Origin: Emydura subglobosa | Taxonomy: Eukaryota > Chordata > Testudines > Chelidae | Direction of reading: 5' to 3' | Assembly: GCA_007922225.1 (NCBI GenBank) | Contig: ML680053.1 | Location: 15,321,877-15,385,876, forward strand | Length of the DNA: 64,000 bases | In this document: positions 55,594 through 64,000 of the stretch, piece by piece | Numbering within the stretch: position 1 is the stretch's first letter | Layout: each line of letters begins with the position of its first letter | Program-made: the position numbers and the translations under genes | Notes under the pieces: generated by a model | Told to the model about the DNA's origin: nothing | Seen by the model: only the letters and a program-made list of their open reading frames with translations | Databases searched by the model: none

Positions 55594-55689
55594 GTAGGAA
55601 TACTTCGACAGAAGTTAGACAGCTTGCAGAAGACTAAATATGAGATGGCTCAGGATTTCGAAGCTCAACTTCAAGCACTCAAGTCTCAA
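55594..55689 (+). CDS. DEUP1: DEUP1 exon 4
   Basis: The 96-base exon lies between acceptor TCTAAACGTAG and donor GTAAGGA at 55690. It encodes 32 residues and starts and ends in phase 0. The peptide begins VGILRQKLDSLQKTKYEMAQ and ends FEAQLQALKSQ. It continues the heptad pattern of exon 3 and matches human DEUP1 (VGLLRQKLDSL...QLQSLKAQ, from memory) better than CEP63. The next exon (in human beginning FSKLTNN) was not found before the window end, so at least four fifths of the roughly 600-residue protein lie further right. Confidence 0.92.
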
Positions 55690-56672
55690 GTAAGGAAAAA
55701 GTCAGATTCAGTATTATATAGTGATTCAATATTTTCAGATTAGTTTAGTAGACTTTGAACAGTTTTCCAAAGTTACTTTATCACTTTATATTTCCGTTTC
55801 TAATCATATCAGCTAATATTTCTTTAGAATTATTTAAAGATCTACTTTGTTTTGAGAATTTGATTTGATAAATATTAAGAATTTTTGTAATAGTTCAATT
55901 TTTATCTGCATTTAAAAATCCTTAACTATTTTCTAAAAAATGTTCTAAAGTATAATTTAACGGATGTGTCTTCATTGATTTGTGAATGGTAATGTATGTC
56001 TCACTTTTAACTTTGGGTGACCATATCTGCTTTCATGGGTTCAATTCTCATTTCTATAAAGAGAACTTGGAATCTACTTCTTCACACTGGACTTATTGTG
56101 ACAATGTGATAAACGGACATGGAGAGAGATTGTGTCAGATGTAAGACCTGTGGACTATGGACTAGGTACTTGGAAGGGATAAAATCACTTAATCAGAGTC
56201 ATGAAATTAGAAGCTGATACACACAGGGAGAACTGTCTTTATGTTGACATGTTTTAGGTTGCTCCAGGTTGTCTTGTTTTTACGTTAAGATTATTTGGGT
56301 TATGAAGGCTACTGGAAAGCTCTGGAAACAGCCTGATAGTTTTCAGGTTCATAGTTCCAGCTATGAACAGGTTGGTAGTTTTCCATGCAGAAAGGAGGTA
56401 TAACAACCAGAGGGCCCTGGAAGGAGGAGGCATGCAGTTGGATTCATTTTTGCTAATTGACTATTTTGTTTGCTCCATGACTGTCCTTTTTTCTCTGTTT
56501 TCCACTCCAAGCTGTGAGTCTAATGGGTGTCAGCTTTATTGAACTTCAGTCCATGGTGCTTCTTAGATTTTAACAACGTAGCCTAGACAGTCCTGGATTT
56601 GGTCTTTTCTTGTTTATCTGATGTTGTCTTCACTATTTTCTGCTACTGGGAAAGGGAAAGAAACAAAGGCTT
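55690..56672. other. DEUP1 intron 4, left part
   Basis: AT-rich intronic DNA; nothing recognisable. Confidence 0.5.
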
Positions 56673-56890
56673 GGGCTATACTTAAAACTTATACCAAAAT
56701 AACTGTCAGTCAAGGGTGTGGAAAAAAACACAACCAGTATAGATACAACTATGCCAACAGAAGCAATCTTCTGTTGTTCGGGAGGGTGGTGTTCCTACAC
56801 CAGCAGAAAAACTCCTTCTGTCAGCACATGCTGCATCTACACCAGGGACCAATGCCTGCATAAGCACTGTAATGTAGACATAGTCTGTCC
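56673..56890. mobile_element. Decayed MITE
   Basis: The left end reads GGGCTATACTTAAAACTTATACC and then AAGGGTGTGGAAAAAAACACA. The right end reads GCATAAGCACTGTAATGTAGACATAG. The layout (ACTTATACC, GGGTGTG-AAAAAACAC, CAT/TATAAG near the other end, TGTAGACA) resembles the foldback MITE at 17095-17410, with more decay. Ends approximate. Confidence 0.5.
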
Positions 56891-57324
56891 AACAATCAGA
56901 CCTCTTCACCAAACCAGTCTGCCAATCAAACCTTAGATGGACCTTGGACTTAGCATGGCCAAGTAAACAACTATAATTTTGACCTGATGGTGACAACATT
57001 CCTCACCCACATACTTCCAGACCATAAAATAGAGCTTCTGTTCTTTTTCAAATTTTCATTTCCCTTTTTTGGTGTTCTCTTTTATCTGTGTTTGCCTATA
57101 TTTGGTTGGAGAAATTGACTTGACAAACAAACAGCTTTGTAAGTAAACTGAGAATATTTTGGTTGTCACCTAAATACCATTTTCAATCATTTAAGAAAAC
57201 AGTCATGAAATAAAAGTTGTTTTTGTAACTTACAGTGTTTCCCTGGATTGTAAATATAGACAGGATTTACATCTTGGTGTGATTACTGAGAAATTACACA
57301 TTAGACAGTGAAAAAAGGAACATT
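56891..57324. other. DEUP1 intron 4, unassigned part
   Basis: AT-rich; nothing recognisable before the DIRS element. Confidence 0.45.
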
Positions 57325-57739
57325 AGTTCTCCTTTAAGTGATTTTGTACATGTATATTCCACAGTAGGTGTAAGTACATCCAGTGCACTATAGTTGGAGA
57401 CTTTTGCCACCAATACCAGCAGATGGCTTATGCTCCCCTTCTCTCCTCATGCTCAGAGTCAAGGTCATAAAAAGGGCCTGGCTGCCACATCCCTCTCAGT
57501 TCTTTCTTACCACCTGTGGCAAGAATTGGAGTGCCCTATTGCTCTTCAGCTTCAGTTAACGAGACACTAGTCAGAAATTTCTTTAACGGTACAAGGTTCT
57601 GGTTATAGTTAGCCCTAGTATAGTTTAATATAACTTAGTTTATTAGATAGAGTCCTTTTATTTAGGAATTCATTAGGAACGAATCCCCAGGATTCAAACA
57701 ATGTACGATGTGGTGAGCCATGATTGCTGTTACAGATAG

Positions 57740-60230
57740 GCACAAAAGCCTAATTTGCCACAGCAAGGTGCGAGTGAGGGACAAATATCCTTCCCAATGA
57801 GCATGAAGAAACATGGATTTCCACCTCAAAGTCCATCTTATGGAAGAAGTAATGCTTCCCTCTGCAGGGCCTGACCCTGATCACAAGAGAGTAGACAGCT
57901 CGTCCACAAGGAGAAGCCCTCGAGCTTCCCTAGAGGCTAAACCCAAATCTGGTGAAAAATGCTGGTTTTTCTTCTCCAGTGGACTTCTTGAAACATTTTA
58001 AACTTTCTTCTTCATCTGAGAGGTGGTTGAAGTTTCACTCTTCACCCTCCAGGAGTCTTCCAATGCCACATCAAGGTCTGGTCACAAATACCGACACTTA
58101 CCAGCGCCATCTGAGATGGCATCATCAACTCTGCTTCCACTGGTGCTGTTGAGATTGCTATCTTCAATATTACCAAAAACATATTAGTTCCCAGCACTGT
58201 TTAATCCAATACCACTGGCACCTGCAGCAGAATACTTATCTCTGATTTTGGTCCCATCAACACTGCAGGCCTTCCTGGCAGTGAATGACCTCTTGTGCCT
58301 TCTACTACCAGACTCTCCATAACTGCATCATCCAGCACTGGTACTGACAGTCTCCACCACATCGGTACCACCAGCGTCATTTACAATCATAGCTCCCTCA
58401 CTTCCAGTGGTTTCTTCATTGCAACCCTCAATGACGGCACTGTCAGCACCACTGGCACTGACCTATTTTTTTTACCTTCTGACCATTTTGCCCACTTCCA
58501 CCAGATACATCCTCTATGACAGGATTAAGATCTCCACAGATGCCAACTAGAACTGCTCATCTATTCACTAAGGAGAATTATATCTCTTCAAACTTGGACC
58601 ATGATAGACTTGTAGTTCCTCCAGTCTTTCAGGTCATGCTCTAAATATTCCAGAATCAAGGGGCAAGATTGGCGTTCTTACAAGGAGGCCCTTGTATTGT
58701 GCCCATCACCCTCAGGGGCAGTTCAAAGAGTGGAATCCCCCCTTGGCTTTATTGGGCCTCGGGGACTGCTCCAAGAGTGTCTAGACCACCTGTTGGAGTC
58801 TCAGTGTAAGAGGCGATCTCATTCTCCTTTTCTGGAGACTTCAAGGAAGTATCCTTCTACCATCCCTCAGGCCCCTCCTTTGATGGAGCCTAAAGAAGAA
58901 GAAGGGGCAAGGGAAGAACCTCTAGATGTCCCCTCACCCCATTTTTCATCTTCTTTCCTCTGTAAGGCCATCACCCCGCAGTCTACATCACCCTCCTCCT
59001 CCCCCATCCACCATGGAGGGCTTTAAAGTGTTTCAGGACCTCATGGCCACATCTCTAGGATTGTGGACAAAGCTTGTGAAAGACCACCCACACAAGTTTT
59101 TAGATATTTTGCAAATACCTGCCACAGGAAAGGTTACTTATCCCATTAATGAAGTCTTGTTGGAACATGCATGGAACCTCTGGCAGATGTCGGCCTTTGT
59201 CCCACCCATTCCTAAATCTGTGGACATATGTTATCAGGTTGCCAAGCAGGAATTTGTTTATTTCTTCATGCACTCTGTCCCAGAATTCCTATGGCAGCCA
59301 ATGAGTGTTATGGCAGCCAATGAGTGTTCGAGGCAATCTCATCTTAGAGCCACTCCAAATGATGAGTTTAGAAGATTGTATTTATAGTGCCTTTCTGGCC
59401 CTGTCAATCGGCCTATATCACTGATCTTTCAGATGAGAGTGTTGAATTATCAGGCACTGTTGCTGAAATATACCTTTATTAATTGGTCAGCAGTTTCCAA
59501 ATTAGGGGACAAATTGCCTGAAGAATACAAAGAAGAGTTCCTGGCTGTGATCTCTGAAAGACACCTCATTGCCTGAGCATCACTCCAAGTGGCCATCAAT
59601 GCAGATGACACTACCTTGTGCTCTATGGCTACAGCCATCTCAGTGAGATGCATCTTTTGGCTGTAGGCCTCTGGCATGCCAAGGAGCTGCAAAACACAGT
59701 TGAAGACTTACCATTTGAAGGATCTGAACTCTTTTCAACTGATGAAGCCATGCACACCTTAAAAGACAACCATGCAACTCTGTTCACTAGAGATCTACAC
59801 CAGTAAGGTAGTGGGGCAGGAAATTGTAGGAATACCTTTTGAGCACTTTTGACCTCACATGCACTTGTAGGTTTAAGGTCATGTTGCATGGATGATGCCA
59901 TTTTATACAGAAATGTACCAGGGATGTTATGCCGGTGGCGGGACGGGGGGAGAGGGGAGGGGGTGTCACACTGGTGGAGTGGAGTCTTGCCATCAGGGGG
60001 CTAGCAAGGGAGGAGTACTTGCACTTAAAAATGAGGCCTAAACCTTGGTCTACACCCCAGTAACAAAGAGAAAACAATTTAAGCCTCAAACAAACTATAA
60101 AGTATTCTATCACCCAAGGTCTCAGGACACATCTAAAAAAAAGTCTAAGTCTTCTAGGTGTAACCAATTGGCATAGTCCACAGCAAGCCCTTCTCACTAG
60201 ATCTCTTTGGATCCAAAGCATTCATTTTGA
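57740..60230 (+). pseudogene. DIRS gag-like ORF, decayed
   Basis: Fragments in several frames. A Gly/Thr/Ser-rich linker lies near 58300-58500. The best block is in frame 58926-59387: FQDLMATSLGLWTKLV, then PINEVLLEHAWNLWQMSAFV, PKSVDICYQVAKQEFVYFF and VMAANECSRQ. LPEEYKEEFLAVISE is near 59515-59560, equivalent to the block at 13688-13963 in the other copy. At 59292-59331 the 19-base phrase TATGGCAGCCAATGAGTGT is duplicated in tandem. The low-complexity Thr/Ser part gives long frames that should not be taken as a host gene. Confidence 0.65.
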
Positions 60231-60379
60231 CTGCTCAATCGAGGGCAGCATACTGGCCATATCATCTTCCCCCCCAGAAGGAAAGCATCTCTCTCTCTCT
60301 CTTTTACAGCGCTTGGAAAGAGATTACATTGGACAAGTGGGTGTCCAGCACAGTAAAGAAGAGAGATACGTCAGCCAGT

Positions 60380-61146
60380 TCAACTCTCTCCCCTTCCAAA
60401 TCCATCTTCCCTGTTCCTTTTCAGGGACGTATTTTTGAGACTGTCTTGCTTCACAAAGTAGAGTCTCTTTTTGAAGTGGGAGTGATTGAGAATGTTCCTT
60501 ACCACAAAAAGGGAAAGATTTCTATTCCTAGTACTTTCTAATTCCCAAAAAAGAAAGATGTCCTTCAACCCATTCTAGATCTAAGAAAACTGAACTGATT
60601 CATCAAGAAGATCACACTTGGGTTGGTCACCTCTGCTTCTATGATCCCTTTCCTGGAGATTGGTATACAGCCCTCTATTTGCAGGACACTTACATTCATG
60701 TGGAAATACTCCTTGGCTTTGGTTCATAGCACACACCAAGCACTACCAATAAATGATGATTCCCTTTTTGAAGACCCCAGGTTATTCATCAAGTGAATGA
60801 CAGTGATAGCAGCCTATATGCACTGCCTAGGTGTCCAAATATTTCCTGCCCTGGACAATTGGCCAGTTTGCACCCGTGTCCAAAACAGCATCCTCATAAT
60901 CATATTGCTATTCCCTTTTCTAGGCCCAAAACTGAATGTACTGAAATCTACATTAAAACTGACACAGTGGATAACTTTCATAAGAGAAGATCTCAGTACC
61001 ACAGTCACCAGGGCATACCTCTCCATTGTCAGGTTTCAGACCATAGTCTCACTGTTTGAAAGTCTCAGGTCCAACCCAAGACAGCAATATGTTTGTCTGC
61101 AACTACTAGGTCATATGGCCTTGTGCATGTATGTGACTTCACAAAA
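60380..61146 (+). pseudogene. DIRS reverse transcriptase, left of the CR1 insertion
   Basis: Blocks in order: LLHKVESLFEVGVIENVPYH (fingers), a FPKKK...PILDLRKLN block near 60543-60595, and the palm centre IFPALDNWPV near 60838-60865. In that position the minus-strand copy has YLDDW, so Tyr has become Ala and the second catalytic Asp has become Asn. LQLLGHMALCMYVTS follows at about 61095-61140, immediately before the CR1. The loss of the catalytic Asp shows the enzyme is dead. Confidence 0.7.
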
Positions 61147-63257
61147 AATCATAGAATATTAGAGTTGAAAGGGACCTCAGAGGTCATCTAGTCCAACCCC
61201 CTGCTCAAAGCAGGACTAACCTCAGCTATATCATCCCAGCCAGTGCTTTGTCAAGCCGCACCTTAAAAACCTCTAAAGATGGAGATCCCACCACCTCCCT
61301 AGGTAACCCATTCCAGTGCTTCACCACCCTCCTAGTGAAAAACTTTTTCCTAATGTCCAACCTAGACCTCCCCAACTGCAACTTGAGACCGTTGCTCCTT
61401 GTTCTGTTATCTGCCACCACCGAGACCAGTCTAGCCCCATCCTCCCTGGAACCCCCTTTCAGGTAGTTAAAGGCTGCTATCAAATACCCCCTCATTCTTC
61501 TCTTTTGCAGGCTAAGCAAGCCCAGTTTCCTTAGCCTCTCTTCATAAGTCCTGTGCTCCAGCCCCCTAATCATTTTTGTTGCCCTCCGCTGGATTCTCTC
61601 CAACTTGTCAACATCCTTTTTGTAGTGGGGGGCCCAAAACTGGACACAATACTCTAAATGCCAATGCCGAATAGAGGGGAATAATCACTTCCCGCGACCT
61701 GCTGGCAATACGCCTCCTAATGCAGCCCAATATGCTATTAGCCTTCTTGACAACCAGGGCACACTGCTGACTCATATCCAGCTTTTTATCCACTGTTACC
61801 CCCAGGTCCTTTTCTGCAGAACCGCTGCCTAGCTCGTCGGTCCCCAGTCTATAGCTGTGCATGGGATTCTTCCTTCCTAAGTGGAGGACTCAGCACTTTT
61901 CTTTGTTGAACCTCATTAGATTTCTTTTGGCCCAATCCTCCAGTTTGTTTAGGTCCTTCTGTATCCTATCCCTACCTTTCAGGGTATCTACCACTCCCCC
62001 CAGCTTAGTGTCATCCGCAAACTTGATGAGGGTGCAATCTATCCCATCCTCCAGATCATTAATGAAGATGTTGAACAAAACCGGCCTCAGGACCGACCCC
62101 TGGGGAACTCCGCTTGTGACCGGTTGCCAGCTAGACATGGAGCCATTGATCACTACTCGTTGAGCCCTATGCTCTAGCCAGTTCTCTATGCATTTTATAG
62201 TCCATTCATCCAACCCATACTTCTTTAACTTGCTGATAAGAATACTGTGAGAGACCGTATCAAAAGCTTTGCTAAAGTCAAGGTATCTCACATCTACCGC
62301 CTTCCCTACATCCACAGAGCCAGTCACCTCATCATAGAAAGCAATCAGGTTGGTCATGCATGACTTTCCCTTGGTGAATCCATGTTGACTGTTCCTGATC
62401 ACCTTCCTCTCTTCCAAGTGCCTTAAAATGGATTCCTTAAGGACCTGCTCCATGATTTTTCCAGGGATTGAAGTGAGGCTTACCGGTCTGTAGTTCCCTG
62501 GATCCTCTTTCCTCCCTTTTTTGAAGATGAGCACTATATTTGCTTTTTTCCAGTCCTCAGGGACCTCCCCCAATTGCCACGAGCTTTCAAAGATAATAGC
62601 CAATGGTTCTGAAATCACCTCAGCCAACTTCCTCAGCACCCTCAGGTGCATTGCATCCAGCCCCATGGACTTATGTATGTCCAATCCTTCTAAATAGTCT
62701 TGGACCTGTTCCTTCAGCACTGCGGGATATTCGCCTCCTTCCCATTCTGTGCCACCCAGTGAAGCAGTCTGGGAGCTGACCTTGTCTGTGAAGACAGAGG
62801 CAAAAAAGGCATTGAGTACCTCAGCTTTCTCCACATCCTCTGTCACTAGGTTGCCTCCCCCATTCTGTAAGGGGCCCACATTTTCCCTAATCTTCCTCTT
62901 GTTGGCAACATACCTGTAGAAACCCTTCTTGTTCCCCTTCACGTCCCTTGCTAGCTGCAACTCCAATTGTGCTTTGGCCTTCCTGATTTCATTCCTGCAT
63001 ATTCAAGCAGTATTTTTATAATCCTCCCTAGTCATCTGACCAAGCTTCCACTTCTTGTAAGCTTCTCTTTTGTGTTTAAGTTCGCCAAAGACTTCTTTGT
63101 TAAGCCAAGCTGGATGCCTACCATATTTGCTATTCTTTCTGCACATCGGGATGGTTTGCTCCTGTGCCCTCAATAAGGTTTCTTTAAAATACAGCCAGCT
63201 CTCTTGGATTCCTTTCCCCCTCATATTAGCCTCCCAGGGAATCCTGCCCATCAGTTC
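61147..63257 (-). mobile_element. CR1 LINE, young 5'-truncated copy, minus strand
   Basis: On the + strand it begins AATCATAGAATATTAGAGTTG AND continues with the complement of the CR1 3' tail, then the complement of ORF2. Length about 2.1 kb. Truncation falls just after the endonuclease, so the left part of ORF2 is missing. It splits the DIRS reverse transcriptase, with DIRS sequence on both sides (ending near 61143 and resuming with ARLHFRCLQAWL near 63258). The target duplication is ambiguous; CTTCA(C/T) occurs near both edges. Confidence 0.9.
61226..62966 (-). pseudogene. CR1 ORF2 reverse transcriptase, few lesions
   Basis: The minus frame from 62966 to 61890 is open for 358 residues and covers fingers, palm and thumb. 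Blocks are [76 protein letters not shown] (first Asp), [19 protein letters not shown] and [10 protein letters not shown] (the FADD centre intact). It ends at a TGA at 61890 where the related copy at 33435 has CGA, so a CpG-to-TpG change made the stop. The frame then continues to about 61608. A second lesion (frameshift) separates the C-terminal domain in 61603-61226. Lesions are few, so this copy inserted late. Confidence 0.85.
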
Positions 63258-64000
63258 CATGCCAGACTTCATTTCAGATGTCTACAGGCCTGGCTCCACT
63301 GGATATATAAGCCAATCAGGAATTCACTGGAACTGCTAATTTTCCTACCTGCACAAGTGCTTCAGTCCCTGTATTCATGGTTGGCTTCTCAGAACATATG
63401 CAAAGGAGTTCCCCTTTTACCACAAGAACCAACTATGACTCTTGTAACAGATGCATCCACCAAAGGTTGGGGGACCCATCTCTGTCAACTTCAGGTACAA
63501 GCAGTTTGGTCTTGGGAAGTTTCACACCATATAAATGTTCATGAGCTTCAATCTTTACTTGGGCCTCTGAGATGTTTAGGTCTACCATCAGGAATGAGGT
63601 GGTTCAAGTTATCATGGACAACATGATTGGTATGCTTTCCCTGAACAAGTAGGGAAGTGCAAGATCATCCCCGCTGTGCCAGTAAGCAATTCACTTGTGG
63701 AACCTAATATAAAGAACAACATCTTACTAAAAGCCTTTTAACATGTACCCATCTGTATCCAGTCCAGTACCTTCATGAGATCTGAATTTAGTACTGTCCT
63801 GCTTAGCAGATCCCCAATTTAAACCTCTGACAACAATATATCTGCCTTTATTATCAATGAAAACAGCGTTCTTGGTAGCAGTTACCTCTGGTAGGAGAGT
63901 GTCAGTGCTTCAGGCACTTCTAGCTGTTCCTCCTTATATAGTTTTCTACAAAGTTTCTCTTAGGCCACACCTTACATTTATGCCTAAATTAGTATCAGCT
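63258..64000 (+). pseudogene. DIRS RT end, RNase H and recombinase start, right of the CR1
   Basis: After the CR1 the DIRS frame resumes: ARLHFRCLQAWLHWIYKPIR, then LPAQVLQSLYSWLASQNICK and an RNase H start VTDASTKGWGTHLCQL (with the catalytic Asp in TDAS kept, unlike the copy at 12100-12300), then VSHHINVHELQSL with the Glu. VVQVIMDNMIG near 63600-63630 carries the next Asp. The tyrosine recombinase starts near 63840 and is cut at 64000. The part up to 63626 is open in one frame, so this region is less decayed than the gag. Confidence 0.7.

Larger units (their letters stand above)
57325..64000 (+). mobile_element. DIRS-like retroelement, plus strand, with nested CR1, cut by window end
   Basis: This is a second DIRS copy, in the opposite orientation to the one at 8715-15885. 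Order on the + strand: terminal region (57325-57720, similar to the end of the other copy), gag-like ORF (about 57740-60230), reverse transcriptase (60380-61146 and 63258-63440), RNase H (about 63430-63660) and the start of the tyrosine recombinase (about 63700-64000, KTAFLVAVTSGRRVSVLQAL then VPPYIVFYK), which runs off the window. A CR1 LINE is inserted at 61147-63257. The element lies in a DEUP1 intron in sense orientation. It has many stops and is inactive. Confidence 0.8.

Noticed and set aside
1..64000. CRISPR arrays, bacterial operons, rRNA and tRNA genes
   Set aside because: The window is vertebrate; no regularly spaced repeats, clover-leaf genes or rRNA segments were recognised. Only a tRNA-Pro-like primer site was seen.

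Overview
This is vertebrate nuclear DNA, most likely from a turtle. It is AT-rich, with long non-coding stretches and spliced exons. The repeats are a reptile-type mixture: several CR1 LINEs, two DIRS-like tyrosine-recombinase retroelements, a PIF/Harbinger DNA transposon, a Penelope-like GIY-YIG fragment, hAT-type and foldback MITEs, and Ty3/Gypsy- or ERV-like LTRs. The turtle call is an inference from this mixture plus remembered turtle repeats; it was not searched.

I can support one host gene. It is the 5' part of DEUP1 (CCDC67), the deuterosome scaffold protein of multiciliated cells, on the + strand. A CpG island at about 37375-37735 acts as promoter and first, non-coding exon, with a splice donor after 37701. 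Coding exons are 38976-39019 (start codon), 54148-54319 and 55594-55689. The phases join correctly and encode 104 residues of the N-terminal coiled coil. The rest of the gene lies beyond the right edge. A 14-bp X-box (RFX site) sits in the CpG island, as expected for a ciliary gene, and a minisatellite begins at the exon 1 donor.

Layout. 1-37.3 kb: intergenic, with a solo LTR (1.9-2.4 kb), hAT MITE (6.25-6.46), Penelope-like fragment (7.5-7.9), minus-strand DIRS element (8.7-15.9) broken by two LTR-type insertions, foldback MITEs (17.1, 21.3), hAT nested in an older MITE (22.7-23.3), CR1 tail (24.6-25.1), near-complete decayed Harbinger (25.2-29.4), CR1 tails (29.5-30.2 and 32.5-32.7), and a long CR1 copy (33.4-36.6). 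37.4-38.8 kb: DEUP1 promoter, exon 1 and minisatellite. 39.0-54.1 kb: DEUP1 intron 2, with an LTR element carrying a tRNA-Pro-like primer site (43.3-44.25), CR1 (44.3-46.9), L1-like LINE (47.0-48.4), two solo LTRs and Gypsy gag (48.4-50.6), and several foldback elements. 54.1-57.3 kb: exons 3 and 4 and introns. 57.3-64.0 kb: plus-strand DIRS element with a young CR1 inserted in its reverse transcriptase; its recombinase runs off the window.

I found no new multi-gene system, CRISPR array, rRNA or tRNA gene. The points most worth following are the DEUP1 X-box, the repeated splice donor at its exon 1, and the nested insertions whose target reading frames close up again.
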